DNA of 64,000 nucleotides, from contig VFFE01007620.1 in NCBI GenBank assembly GCA_008921705.1, positions 523,085 to 587,084 on the forward strand. The letters run 5' to 3'. Position numbers and translations under genes: made by a program. How positions within the stretch are numbered: position 1 is the first letter of the stretch; each line of letters opens with the position of its first letter. This document shows, in pieces, positions 55,001 through 60,077 of this stretch. Source of the stretch: Burhinus oedicnemus (lineage: Eukaryota > Chordata > Aves > Charadriiformes > Burhinidae). The notes under the pieces were generated by a model, which did no database searches, was not told the DNA's origin, and was given only the letters and a program-made list of their open reading frames with translations.

Positions 55001-55064
55001 CAGTGTCTTCCAGAATGAGAACTTCCAGCTCCATCTAGCCCCCCCTCCACTGGCTGAAGACTAG
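913..55064 (+). CDS. VPS8: VPS8 gene, 3' part (27 coding exons, C-terminal ~860 codons); span entry
   Basis: VPS8 is the CORVET-specific subunit that works with VPS11, VPS16, VPS18, VPS33A and the VPS3 homologue TGFBRAP1 to tether Rab5-positive early endosomes before SNARE-driven fusion. The spliced exons listed below read as one frame of 860 codons plus stop, and recalled human VPS8 aligns along the whole length. Landmarks are [68 protein letters not shown] and the last residues ED. The human protein is about 1,428 residues, so the N-terminal beta-propeller and early solenoid lie left of the window. What remains is the distal alpha-solenoid and a C-terminal RING-H2 domain with all eight zinc ligands. 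Every splice phase matches, so the gene looks intact. Residue numbers below count from the first codon seen here. Confidence 0.97.
1386..1432 (+). CDS. VPS8: VPS8 coding exon w2 (residues 31-45)
   Basis: Short exon encoding [15 protein letters not shown] plus two bases of a split codon, between TTCCGCAG and AC|GTAAGT. The split codon gives Thr where human has Lys. The following 524-bp intron contains a small imperfect ATC/ATATC-rich patch near 1,530-1,565. Confidence 0.95.
1957..2179 (+). CDS. VPS8: VPS8 coding exon w3 (residues 46-120)
   Basis: The largest exon seen here (223 nt). It encodes [19 protein letters not shown] through [12 protein letters not shown] to [11 protein letters not shown]. 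These are helices of the alpha-solenoid and are nearly identical to human. Boundaries are TCCTAG|A and CAG|GTGAGC. It takes one base to complete the previous codon and ends in phase 0. A 952-bp intron without recognised elements follows. Confidence 0.97.
3132..3221 (+). CDS. VPS8: VPS8 coding exon w4 (residues 121-150)
   Basis: A 30-codon phase 0-0 exon encoding [20 protein letters not shown] and ending ISPME. Boundaries are CCTTGCAG and GAG|GTAGGA. Confidence 0.97.
3222..4643 (+). other. VPS8: VPS8 intron, 1.4 kb
   Basis: AT-rich intron without a recognised repeat or gene. A 94-codon open frame at 3,768-4,052 has no recognisable homology or splice signals and is taken as chance. Confidence 0.8.
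4644..4695 (+). CDS. VPS8: VPS8 coding exon w5 (residues 151-167)
   Basis: Encodes [17 protein letters not shown] plus one base, bounded by TTACAG and ACAG|GTACAG. The human equivalent is almost identical. The 287-bp intron that follows carries only a small direct repeat of TTACTGTGTGTAAA near 4,838 and 4,860. Confidence 0.96.
4983..5025 (+). CDS. VPS8: VPS8 coding exon w6 (residues 168-181)
   Basis: Encodes (D)[13 protein letters not shown] and leaves AG of a split Ser codon. Boundaries are TTTTGTAG and AG|GTAAGG. A 777-bp intron with nothing recognised follows. Confidence 0.96.
5803..5875 (+). CDS. VPS8: VPS8 coding exon w7 (residues 182-206)
   Basis: Encodes (S)[20 protein letters not shown] then VKNQ, one of the best conserved parts of the solenoid. 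Boundaries are TTCTGTAG and CAG|GTGAGC. It begins with the last base of the Ser codon and ends in phase 0. Confidence 0.97.
5876..10323 (+). other. VPS8: VPS8 intron, 4.4 kb, with a sense CR1 LINE
   Basis: The only recognised content is the CR1 LINE copy ending at 9,567, inserted in the same orientation as VPS8. A GT-rich low-complexity patch lies at about 8,443-8,500. Open frames of 60-144 codons elsewhere show no homology I recognise. Confidence 0.8.
8960..9567 (+). mobile_element. CR1 non-LTR retrotransposon, 5'-truncated, with 3' end of ORF2
   Basis: This is the 3' end of a CR1 LINE. The frame ending at 9,486 encodes the C-terminus of the CR1 ORF2 reverse-transcriptase protein, with hallmarks [42 protein letters not shown] and [10 protein letters not shown]. 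After the stop come the typical CR1 3'UTR (GGTCCCTTCCAGCCCCTAC) and the terminal short repeat ATTCTGTGATTCTGTGA at 9,551-9,567. The frame is open for its whole retained length, so the copy is fairly young. It lacks most of ORF2 and so cannot move by itself. The 5' breakpoint is uncertain, somewhere in about 8,890-8,965. Confidence 0.93.
10324..10443 (+). CDS. VPS8: VPS8 coding exon w8 (residues 207-246)
   Basis: A 40-codon phase 0-0 exon encoding [20 protein letters not shown] and ending in [12 protein letters not shown]. Boundaries are ATTGCAG and CTG|GTAAGA. The helix [16 protein letters not shown] is a strong VPS8 signature. A 618-bp intron follows, with a small TTCCATC repeat near 10,490-10,530. 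Confidence 0.97.
11062..11133 (+). CDS. VPS8: VPS8 coding exon w9 (residues 247-270)
   Basis: A 24-codon phase 0-0 exon encoding [20 protein letters not shown] then ILLK, identical or nearly so to human. Boundaries are CATGCAG and AAA|GTGAGT. Confidence 0.97.
11134..13870 (+). other. VPS8: VPS8 intron, 2.7 kb, with an antisense CR1 tail
   Basis: Contains a short antisense CR1 3'-end fragment at 12,750-12,866. Nothing else in it was recognised. Confidence 0.8.
12750..12866 (-). mobile_element. CR1 LINE 3'-end fragment, antisense to VPS8
   Basis: The plus strand reads ATCATAGAATGATGGAACGG, then GGTTGGAAGGGACCTTAAAG and CCATGGGCAGGGACACCTCC. This is the reverse complement of the classic CR1 3'UTR. 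Only about 117 bp of 3' sequence is kept, so it is a heavily 5'-truncated, non-coding insertion. It belongs to a different CR1 subfamily from the other two copies, judging by the CCATGGGCAGGGACACC stretch. Confidence 0.92.
13871..13990 (+). CDS. VPS8: VPS8 coding exon w10 (residues 271-310), GC splice donor
   Basis: A 40-codon phase 0-0 exon encoding [20 protein letters not shown] and ending NRTLFDQ. The acceptor is TTCTCAG. The donor is CAG|GCAAGT, a non-canonical GC donor that otherwise matches the consensus perfectly. No GT donor keeps the frame nearby, and the next exon joins in phase 0 as expected. Confidence 0.97.
13991..15183 (+). other. VPS8: VPS8 intron, 1.2 kb, GC-AG type
   Basis: Begins GCAAGT and ends TTCTGCAG. 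No repeats or genes were recognised inside. Confidence 0.85.
15184..15240 (+). CDS. VPS8: VPS8 coding exon w11 (residues 311-329)
   Basis: A 19-codon phase 0-0 exon encoding [19 protein letters not shown], essentially the human sequence. The donor CAG|GTAACG is weaker than the others. A 414-bp intron follows. Confidence 0.97.
15655..15737 (+). CDS. VPS8: VPS8 coding exon w12 (residues 330-356)
   Basis: Encodes [20 protein letters not shown] then QMAEKAK, plus two bases of a Phe codon. Boundaries are TCTGCAG and TT|GTAAGT. Part of the alpha-solenoid. Confidence 0.97.
15738..17102 (+). other. VPS8: VPS8 intron, 1.4 kb, containing an assembly gap
   Basis: Holds a run of 20 N at 16,448-16,467 directly after a C-rich tract. 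No gene or known repeat was recognised in the rest. Confidence 0.85.
16448..16467. other. Assembly gap (20 N)
   Basis: Twenty unknown bases after TCTCCTCCCCCCACCCC. The C-rich flank suggests a sequencing drop-out. The true gap size may differ from 20. It lies in an intron and does not touch coding sequence. Confidence 0.99.
17103..17187 (+). CDS. VPS8: VPS8 coding exon w13 (residues 357-385)
   Basis: Encodes (F)[20 protein letters not shown] and YLRDPVRK. The human version has HQYDKIIDCYLRDPLR. Boundaries are CATTTTAG and AAG|GTGAGT. A 1,026-bp intron with only a T-rich patch near 17,380 follows. Confidence 0.97.
18214..18312 (+). CDS. VPS8: VPS8 coding exon w14 (residues 386-418)
   Basis: A 33-codon phase 0-0 exon encoding [20 protein letters not shown] then [13 protein letters not shown]. 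Boundaries are CCTTGCAG and GAG|GTACAG. Confidence 0.97.
18313..21865 (+). other. VPS8: VPS8 intron, 3.6 kb
   Basis: I recognised no repeats, RNA genes or exons here. Several 60-115 codon open frames on both strands look like chance. Confidence 0.75.
21866..21955 (+). CDS. VPS8: VPS8 coding exon w15 (residues 419-448)
   Basis: A 30-codon phase 0-0 exon encoding [20 protein letters not shown] then [10 protein letters not shown]. The acceptor is CTCTGAAG, an unusual AAG acceptor behind a TTTCCCTCTC tract, and the donor is CAG|GTAAAG. Human reads ELVSLKPCKAAELVATHFSG. A 454-bp intron follows. Confidence 0.96.
22410..22456 (+). CDS. VPS8: VPS8 coding exon w16 (residues 449-463)
   Basis: Encodes [15 protein letters not shown] plus AG of a split Arg codon. 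Boundaries are TTGTACAG and AG|GTATGT. Human has [16 protein letters not shown], so the first residues vary while the helix is kept. Confidence 0.96.
22457..27343 (+). other. VPS8: VPS8 intron, 4.9 kb
   Basis: AT-rich intron with simple tracts (CCCCCCTACCCCCC near 23,274 and a T-run near 24,140). No transposon or RNA gene was recognised. Confidence 0.75.
27344..27485 (+). CDS. VPS8: VPS8 coding exon w17 (residues 464-511)
   Basis: Encodes (R)[20 protein letters not shown] then [20 protein letters not shown] and SLEETIQ. Boundaries are TATTGCAG and [21 protein letters not shown] is a strong VPS8 match. A 704-bp intron follows. Confidence 0.97.
28158..28175 (+). repeat. T18 homopolymer in a splice acceptor tract
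   Basis: An uninterrupted run of 18 T, followed by CCTTTTTAACTCAG, forms the polypyrimidine tract of exon w18. Its length is likely to vary between individuals. Confidence 0.95.
28190..28279 (+). CDS. VPS8: VPS8 coding exon w18 (residues 512-541)
   Basis: A 30-codon phase 0-0 exon encoding [20 protein letters not shown] then [10 protein letters not shown]. This is the clathrin-repeat-like helix pair conserved across VPS8 proteins. Boundaries are AACTCAG and GAG|GTACAG. A 432-bp intron follows. Confidence 0.97.
28712..28754 (+). CDS. VPS8: VPS8 coding exon w19 (residues 542-555)
   Basis: Encodes [14 protein letters not shown] plus one base. The RLQSKL start is conserved; the rest diverges from human (RLQSKLQEVTHQGE) as expected for a loop. 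Boundaries are TGTTTCAG and A|GTAAGT. A 773-bp intron follows. Confidence 0.93.
29528..29631 (+). CDS. VPS8: VPS8 coding exon w20 (residues 556-590)
   Basis: Encodes (S)[20 protein letters not shown] then [14 protein letters not shown]. The first ten residues are poorly conserved; from VEDT onward the match to human is nearly exact. Boundaries are ATCTTAG and GAG|GTAAGG. Confidence 0.96.
29632..31055 (+). other. VPS8: VPS8 intron, 1.4 kb
   Basis: No repeat, RNA gene or extra exon was recognised. Confidence 0.75.
31056..31134 (+). CDS. VPS8: VPS8 coding exon w21 (residues 591-616)
   Basis: Encodes [20 protein letters not shown] then QYRYSE plus one base. Boundaries are ATTTCAG and [20 protein letters not shown] is a clear VPS8 signature; the serine-rich tail is variable. 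A 1.46-kb intron follows, with a T-run at about 31,332-31,345 and nothing else recognised. Confidence 0.97.
32597..32679 (+). CDS. VPS8: VPS8 coding exon w22 (residues 617-644)
   Basis: Encodes (S)[20 protein letters not shown] then ILQRILQ, nearly identical to human. Boundaries are TATTTCAG and CAG|GTGAGT. Confidence 0.97.
32680..39713 (+). other. VPS8: VPS8 intron, 7.0 kb
   Basis: No CR1 copy was recognised here. Two stretches have unusually few stop codons on the minus strand (32,793-33,254 and 35,443-35,838) but match nothing I know. There is a short TAG repeat near 34,363-34,376 and a purine/poly(A) tract at 39,621-39,658, about 55 bp before the next exon. Confidence 0.75.
39621..39658 (+). 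repeat. A-rich low-complexity tract (A15 core)
   Basis: A purine-only tract of G, A4-6 blocks and A15 (39,636-39,650), about 55 bp upstream of exon w23. It is a simple repeat, or the remains of a poly(A) tail with no recognisable element attached. Confidence 0.9.
39714..39794 (+). CDS. VPS8: VPS8 coding exon w23 (residues 645-671)
   Basis: A 27-codon phase 0-0 exon encoding [20 protein letters not shown] then DTFNYEQ, differing from human by only a couple of conservative changes. Boundaries are CATACAG and CAA|GTAAGT. Confidence 0.97.
40965..41170 (-). mobile_element. CR1 LINE 3' fragment, antisense to VPS8
   Basis: The plus strand reads CAGAATCACAGGGGTTGGAA then GGACCTCTGGAGATCATCTA, the reverse complement of the CR1 3'UTR. 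On the minus strand this is preceded by the last codons of ORF2, [20 protein letters not shown] and DAILCNLL, ending at the stop near 41,035. It is about 200 bp long, so strongly 5'-truncated. The closely similar 3' ends suggest the same or a related CR1 subfamily as the copy at 8,960-9,567. Confidence 0.93.
41157..41204 (-). repeat. 24-bp tandem duplication at the CR1 edge
   Basis: TCCTCATGTTTAGATGTGAA (41,157 onward) is followed at 41,181 by TCCTCATGTTTAAGAGTGAG. The two 24-bp units share about 20 positions. The first unit overlaps the CR1 copy, so the duplication arose at or after insertion. Confidence 0.85.
41410..41579 (+). CDS. VPS8: VPS8 coding exon w24 (residues 672-727), first half of RING-H2
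   Basis: Encodes [40 protein letters not shown] and [16 protein letters not shown], plus AG of a split Ser codon. It carries the first RING zinc-ligand pair, Cys707 and Cys710 in CCIC. The RING domain of VPS8 is needed for its placement in the tethering complex; whether it has ubiquitin-ligase activity is not shown by sequence. Boundaries are CCACACAG and AG|GTAAAG. A 656-bp intron splits the RING domain. Confidence 0.98.
42236..42404 (+). CDS. VPS8: VPS8 coding exon w25 (residues 728-784), second half of RING-H2
   Basis: Encodes (S)[40 protein letters not shown] and [16 protein letters not shown]. It supplies the remaining ligands Cys729, His731, His734, Cys737, Cys755 and Cys758, giving a full C-x2-C, C-x-H-x2-H-x2-C, C-x2-C pattern. 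The basic, serine-rich tail after the RING is a variable linker. Boundaries are TTTACAG and CAG|GTAAGG, ending in phase 0. Confidence 0.98.
43718..44017 (+). repeat. Tandem duplication, period 157 bp
   Basis: Two copies of the same intronic sequence, 43,718-43,860 and 43,875-44,017, start at a shared CATTTTA and run through TGCCTTGTAACTTGGTTATC and CACGAACTAGTCAGAGAACC. I count about four differences over 143 bp. A short repeat of GATGCTCCAGGTGA lies between them and inside each unit. It is not a repeat family I recognise, so a recent local duplication is likely. Confidence 0.95.
47391..47456 (+). CDS. VPS8: Candidate VPS8 small linker exon (22 codons, tentative)
   Basis: Human VPS8 has a short 19-codon segment (recalled as VKMSPSYHQSKGDPTAKKG) between the RING tail and the TSEPVLDPQQ exon. 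Here a phase 0-0 exon is possible: acceptor CATATATAG behind TTTCCCCTGGCCTTC, donor CCC|GTGAGA, reading [20 protein letters not shown] and then GP. A second in-frame acceptor CCTTGCAG at 47,408 would give a 48-nt version starting KFPFTAYN. Shared features with human are a Lys start, Tyr in the middle and Lys plus Pro-Thr near the end. The similarity is weak, and joining w25 directly to w26 is also in frame. Confidence 0.45.
53733..53795 (+). repeat. Long pyrimidine tract with T18
   Basis: About 63 bases made almost wholly of C and T, including an uninterrupted T18 at 53,766-53,783, followed by CCCCCAG. It is low-complexity and forms a strong potential splice-acceptor tract. Confidence 0.9.
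54085..54165 (+). CDS. VPS8: VPS8 coding exon w26
   Basis: A 27-codon phase 0-0 exon encoding [20 protein letters not shown] then LNRGTSR. The human equivalent is [20 protein letters not shown]. This is the conserved C-terminal helix after the RING linker. Boundaries are TTCATCAG and AGA|GTACGT. Confidence 0.97.
54166..54914 (+). other. VPS8: Last VPS8 intron, 749 bp, with one arm of an inverted repeat pair
   Basis: Ends in GTCTTGCAG. It contains the 71-bp repeat copy at 54,428-54,498, whose inverted partner lies downstream of VPS8. A short hairpin, AATGCCTCTGGCATT, is at about 54,376-54,391. Confidence 0.85.
54428..54498 (+). repeat. 71-bp repeat, copy 1 (inverted partner at 56,262-56,332)
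   Basis: Reads TCTCAGATTCTTTTTAGATT, then TGCAAATAACCTCCCCACCA and GGCCCTGGCTCTGTG. Its reverse complement occurs at 56,262-56,332 with five mismatches and no gaps. It contains the palindrome ATTTGCAAAT, an octamer-like POU-factor motif, conserved in both copies. I do not recognise the family. Confidence 0.93.
54915..55064 (+). CDS. VPS8: VPS8 terminal coding exon w27 with stop
   Basis: Encodes [40 protein letters not shown] and LAPPPLAED, then TAG at 55,062-55,064. The human C-terminus has the same LALLTELS start and FQNENFQL core and the same final ED. The middle serine/histidine-rich part is variable. The acceptor is GTCTTGCAG. Confidence 0.98.
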   Translation, partial: LALLTELSRSHGSEKHGLLSVSHGDPATSSVFQNENFQLHLAPPPLAED

Positions 55065-55685
55065 CCCTCCAGCCCCGGCTGGTTTCAGGTCTTGGCGCTG
55101 AGAAACCTTTCCATCACAGCACTGGACTTTTCCCCCCCTCTGCAGCCTTTCCCAGAACCCTCTGTGCTGTGTCGAGTCTTGCTGGGCGCTGGTGGGTTTG
55201 TAGCAGCGGGTGATATCCCAGTTCTACTGCTGCTTCTCACTAAACCGAGGTAGCCATGGGGCTGCTGGGCTGGAAGCTCTGAACTCTGGGAGCAAAACCA
55301 AGCATGCCAAAGCACCATGCAGCACTGAGCTACCTGCAGTGACCCGGAGGCTCACAGCAGTGGTGGTAACTTTGCCAAATAACCAAGTTGGCTCCACACC
55401 ACTGGAGGAATGTGGCTTGTCCTGTGCCCAGAGCCTGTGTTTCACAGTGCGCTTGTTTTTGTGGATGGGTACCATACCCGAGTTTTAATTATAGTACTAG
55501 TAAAAGCATTCATTTTGCCAAGGCCTGGCCACTGTCTCATGGCAGCAGCCATGGGGTCTGAGGGCACAGAACAGGCAAATCTGGAAAAGGCTGAAGAACG
55601 CAGAAAATGAAACGTGTGAGCAAACTAACCTGCGCATGGTGTGTTCCCACAAACTTCCATTAAAAAGGCCCTTGGTTGAACTTCC
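55065..55685 (+). other. VPS8: VPS8 3'UTR (proximal form, inferred)
   Basis: Sequence from the stop codon to just after the first plausible poly(A) signal, ATTAAA at 55,659. A GT-rich stretch (CTGTGTGAGCTGTGC) follows within 40 bp, as expected for a cleavage site. The exact end is inferred. Confidence 0.55.
55659..55664 (+). promoter_or_regulatory. VPS8: Candidate VPS8 poly(A) signal ATTAAA
   Basis: ATTAAA about 595 bp after the VPS8 stop, followed by a GT-rich downstream element. No AATAAA is closer on this strand. Confidence 0.5.
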
Positions 55686-56844
55686 CTGTGTGAGCTGTGC
55701 ACATGGGGAGCGGGTAAGAGGGCTGCTGGTCTGGCAGTACTGCTGGCTGCTGTTTTCTTAGTATAGTTGCCACTGAACTCTGGTAGAGAAAGATGCATCT
55801 TGTCACAGCAGGTGAAGTACAAACCTCCCCACTCGCCTTGTGCCTATGTTGGGGGGGCGATGGGAGCACATGGGTGCTGCAGGCCCTTGGGGGCTGCATG
55901 GGGGAGAGGATCCGTGTGATGGGTGTGACAGTCAGAGAGGTTTGTCACTACTAAGCTCAGCCCACTGTTTTGCAGTATCAAACTGGGCAGTGGCACCTCT
56001 ATCACTCTGCTCACAAAGCTGCAACCCGATAGCAGTGGTGTTTCTATACTGTTGCCTGCTATACAGCTGGTGAAACATGCTCCAGATCCTGCCCTAACAA
56101 TGTGTGTTGTTGGGCTGGTGATGGGTAGCTCACCTCTTCCCCTGTTCATTTTGTCACTAGCACTTGGGCATGTTGGGGTACCATACCCTCGGGGTTCCAG
56201 CCGCTCCCAGGAAGACCACGGCACCAGGCAGGTGTTGCTCTGCATGCACACAGAACTAACACACAGAGCCAGGGCTGGTGCGTGCGGTGCTTTGGTGGGG
56301 AGGTTATTTGCAAATCTAAAAAGAATCCGAGATGGCACGAATACAGGGCAGTGCTGCTGCCTCCAAGGAGCACGGAAATGCCAGCTGTTGTGCAGAGCCC
56401 AGCTGGGGAGCAGTGCCAGTGCCATGCACCCTGGGGCCCAGTATGCTCACCTTCTTCCCACTAACATTAAGAACTACAAAATGATGTTTCCAGCCTTGCA
56501 GCCCCATGTGAACCTGGTCAGAGGTAAGTCACGGGGCTACAGCCAGGTAAAAATGCTGCCAGACATCAGCCTGGGCTTGCAGCTCTTCCCACCATCCCCC
56601 CCCCGACTGGGGCAGCTCTTTTACAGGCGAGTGAGAACTGGGCTGTGAGGTTGCCCACTAGCCCCAATACTTTCCAGGTGTCCAAACCCAGGTGGGGCTG
56701 GGCCTGGTGTGTTCCACCTGGTTATTGCATTTCTTCTCTGCCTAGCACTGAGTGTGTGTTGCAGGTGCTGCCATCTGAAGCTGTTAAGTGACCTTTCCTC
56801 TGCTGGAAATATCAGAATGTTTCGCTCAGTTAGGACAAGCAGAA
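55686..56844. other. Region between the convergent genes VPS8 and C3orf70
   Basis: About 1.2 kb of moderately GC-rich sequence between the inferred transcript ends. It holds copy 2 of the 71-bp inverted repeat. Overlapping open frames on both strands (about 190 codons each, 55,844-56,648) mirror each other and have no homology I recognise. It would be VPS8 3'UTR if the distal ATTAAA at 56,865 is used. Confidence 0.65.
56262..56332 (-). repeat. 71-bp repeat, copy 2 (inverted relative to 54,428-54,498)
   Basis: On the minus strand it reads TCTCGGATTCTTTTTAGATT, then TGCAAATAACCTCCCCACCA and AGCCCTGGCTCTGTG, 66 of 71 positions identical to copy 1. The plus strand shows GGTTATTTGCAAATCTAAAA. The flanks do not align with the flanks of copy 1. 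Confidence 0.93.
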
Positions 56845-56861
56845 CTTCAGTTGTTTAGTAT

Positions 56862-56870
56862 TTTATTAAA
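56862..56870. promoter_or_regulatory. Overlapping poly(A) signals on both strands
   Basis: The sequence TTTATTAAA reads AATAAA on the minus strand (56,862-56,867), the likely end of C3orf70. It reads ATTAAA on the plus strand (56,865-56,870), a possible distal VPS8 end. The minus-strand context AATAAAATACTAAACAAC looks like a normal 3' end. Confidence 0.55.
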
Positions 56871-58515
56871 GAGGAAATATACACACCTCTCCCTGGCAGA
56901 GTGGAGCAATGAGCCCAGGGCATGTCTCTTACAGCACATCTACACCAGTGTTTGTGCAAAGAAAAGAAATCATGTTTCTGTGAGGAGCGTGGTTCTGAAC
57001 GGGGGTGCGTGATGGAGCACAGTGAGAACCCTGCCACTGTGCTGGCTGCTGAAATGCCTTCCAGAGCTAGCCCTGTCCCACCAGGCTACTCCGCTGCCAT
57101 TTTATAGGTACAACAGAAGGAAGAGGCAGCTTATTGTGCTTAAGACATCTGAACAAATCCTGGGTAGGAGACACAGCTTGTGAATATTGCTAATTACTTA
57201 CAGTTAAGAGAGACTGTATCCTGACAACAGTGATATGAACCTGCAGGACCACAAGATCTTACGCTAAGTCGTGGTCATAAATACCCACTGAATTTCACTA
57301 CACTCACAGCCGGTGCCCCCTAAGAGCAGGAGGTGGCTCCTGCTTGGTTGCAAACAAGGTGAGCTCATGCCAAGTCAGAGGGTCCTGATGCCCCTTCCCG
57401 GGCTTGGTGCCCACAGCGAGAGCTGGCAGGGAGCACCCTGGCCTCAGGAAAGGCTCTGCCGCCACTAGTCCCTTGGGAGGATGCATCTGCCAGCCCAACC
57501 CCTCCTCCTCTGGGAAGAAAGCTCAGGCAGGCTGGGCACAAGAGCGAGCTTTTTCAGCTCTCCACTCAGATTATAATTGAAAGATTAAATGTGAATAAAT
57601 GCTGTAGGTTTATACATAATGCTTCTATCTATGGAATGTGTCTGAACAGTCAAAAGACACTAAAACATCTTTAGAAACCTTAGTTAATCAAGAAAGACAA
57701 CCCCACCCTTAAAAAATAAATACTATTTAGTTTTACTACAGCCTTCATTTAAATGCCCTCAGAAAAACAGAATATTTTCAGGTGCCTTGTGAGAACGTAG
57801 CTGTTCATGCAATGGCCCAAGTTCCTCATGTAACAAGCACTGCACTTCTTTTATGTAAGTCATCAAAACTATAAAACCTATTATTTTTGTCTGAAAGTGT
57901 TAGTCTAAAAAGTACAGTATTACTTTATAACCATTTATGGTAAACTCCTAGCACACGCTCATGTGCACATAGACACACTGTTGCCTAAACGTTTTCTAAA
58001 GATACTGATTACAAAGTGTATAAAATCATTAATACATTATCAGGATACAGTGAGCAAGATGAACCATCCTATAACACGGACTATAATCTAGTATCAGTCA
58101 CTAAACTGTACACATTTATACAGCCTTATATTCACCAATGACTTTTGAAACGTAAACAGCAAATACACAAAGAAATTCAGTAATGCTGTTGAAAATACAG
58201 TTATTACTGACTCCAACTGATTCGAGCTGACTGAAATCTTCTGAGAATGACATTTTCATTTCGTCAGGCAGGGCTGAAACCAAACCCCCAGTGAGACAGC
58301 TCGCTCTTACCAGTTACGTGAGGAAACCCTTGTTCAGAATCCACTCTTGAACTGGGCGCAGAGGAGCAGGAGCCGAAGGTTCCTCTCTCCACCAGAATGA
58401 CCTTAGGCTGTATTTTGACAAGCACATGTGCTACTACGCCTGTGGGCCACCTCCGACAAGCACCTCCACACTGTCCCCAAGCTCTGCCAACACAGTGGTG
58501 TGGCTGATAAACTAC

Positions 58516-58550
58516 TTTTTTTTTATATATATATTTTTTTTTTTAATTTT
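58516..58550. repeat. T/AT low-complexity tract
   Basis: A T9 run, a short (AT)n stretch and a T12 run, inside the inferred C3orf70 3'UTR. Confidence 0.9.
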
Positions 58551-59520
58551 GTTACTCTTCAGGCAAATGCAGGCCCTGAGGCCATTTGGTCCTGAGTGCG
58601 TGTGTCCGGCACCAAACAGCACAGGAGGGAGCAGCAGGCAAAGCCGAGGGCGGATCTTGTGTGTTTGGAGGTAGTCACTTCCTTTGCCTAACGTTTTACA
58701 GCCTGGTCTAGCATGGTATTGGTTAGATGGCCGCGCTTCATCTCTGCCTGCTCCCCCTCCTGCCGAGCGGCAAAAGCCAGATCCCCTTCCCGAGAGCCAC
58801 GTAGAGAAAAGGGGCCAGCTGGATCCAGGCAACGGATCCTGCTCTGGAGCAACAGTTGCCTTCTCAGGAGATTTCGGAGCCTGACCTAACTCAGCAGATG
58901 CTTGGTGCATAGCCTGGAGAAAAGTTGGAGGCACTTTGTGCATTCTCTAGCCTGCCATACCAACCCGCTGGAAGAGCGGTGCCAACAGCCTTCGAGAAGG
59001 GTCGCACCAGCACTAGAGAAAAGGATGGACAACGTGCAAGGACAGACAGAGACGGAAAGAGCCTCTTGTCGCCGCACCTCGTGGAGCTGTTTGAGAAAGA
59101 ATAAGGGCAACTTGGTTTTGCTGCTCACAGGCGTGCTGCACCAGCTCACCCTCTGTGCTTTGAAGGCCCGCTGCAAACATCCTGAGGGATGGAAACATCT
59201 CGAGTGGCACATCCTTGTGTGGGAAGTAGTATATGATGTGACCAAGAAAAGGGCCTATTTTGGCTATAAAAGTCCTAAGGTTTATCACTACCTTACGTGC
59301 AGACGTGGGAGATCTGATCAGGCTGAGAACAGGTTAAAATTGCTCAGACTGCTGTTAGTTCACCAATATGCAAGTCCCATGACCGCACTCCCATGAGGAA
59401 ATCTGAAATATCAAGTGCACTGGAAAAAAGGGATTGTCAGAAAAAAAACAGAAAATATAAATACTACAAAAGCAACGTTACTGAGTGGGAACTGGACTGA
59501 TCCGATACCAACTTGTGGGA

Positions 59521-60077
59521 TCACACAGTGGTTTCTATAGTCTCAATCACTTCCATTTCGCACTGCGAGGGTGACAAAAGCGGGCATTCATCTGGTTCCC
59601 AGCTGCTATCTGGGCTGTAATCTTCTTCGGAACTTAGCTCAGCCACCCCCTCCGTGTCCTCGTCACACGACTCCATGTAGTGAACCCCCACTGCATTGAT
59701 CCCAGAGTCCTCAGAGCTGGAAGGGGATGAGCAGTGATCTGGTTTTGGTGTATTGCTCTCTTTTGTGATTAAGGCATTGCGAACAGGGACTTCCTCGGGC
59801 TTTATCTTGTGGAGCACGGGGGGAGGCTGCCTCTGTACATAGCACATCTTCCCGTTGATGCATTTCACGCGGTAATTATCAATGAAGAGGTCTGCGATTG
59901 TGCAGAACTGTGGGGAGTCGGGGGGCAGAGGGGGCTGGAAGACAGGCGCAAACTTCAAAAAGTGTTCAGTGAGTGAAACGGAGATCTGAATGGTGTTCGT
60001 AGACTCCCGAGGGCGAATGGGTATTTCGGTGCTGGGAAGCTGCTCTACGGGTGTCATGGGCTGATAGACGTATTTAC
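59521..60077 (-). CDS. C3orf70: C3orf70 last coding exon (UPF0524 family), residues ~67-250
   Basis: The minus-strand exon starts after CCCCACAG at 60,077 with the last two bases of a Cys codon. It encodes KYVYQPMTPVEQLPSTEIPI, then TIQISVSLTEHFLKFAPVFQ, DLFIDNYRVKCINGKMCYVQ, DHCSSPSSSEDSGIN, SSEEDYSPDSSWEPDECPLL and finally EVIETIETTV with stop TGA at 59,521-59,523. From the Met in QPMTP to the end there are 178 codons, exactly the number after Met73 in the 250-residue human protein. The first exon, with the Cys/His-rich N-terminus, lies beyond the window. The C-terminal half is acidic and serine-rich, probably disordered. The molecular function is unknown; work on the zebrafish orthologue linked it to neural and behavioural development. 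It lies tail to tail with VPS8, as in human. Confidence 0.97.

Larger units (their letters stand above)
56845..59520 (-). other. C3orf70: C3orf70 3'UTR (inferred)
   Basis: About 2.7 kb downstream of the C3orf70 stop, ending near the minus-strand AATAAA at 56,862. It includes an AT-rich section (57,560-58,260), where many AT-rich words suggest regulatory 3'UTR, and an A/T low-complexity tract at 58,516-58,550. A 164-codon plus-strand open frame (58,902-59,396) is antisense to this UTR and is not supported as a gene. Human C3orf70 also has a long 3'UTR. The true end needs transcript data. Confidence 0.6.

Noticed and set aside
55844..56648. Two overlapping open frames of about 190 codons on opposite strands
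   Set aside because: They mirror each other in GC-richer sequence between two convergent genes, have no recognisable domain, and span the inverted repeat copy. They are best explained by chance.
60055..60057. ATG starting the 178-codon C3orf70 frame as the start codon
   Set aside because: The frame continues upstream to a clean splice acceptor at 60,078, and the human protein has 72 more residues before this Met.
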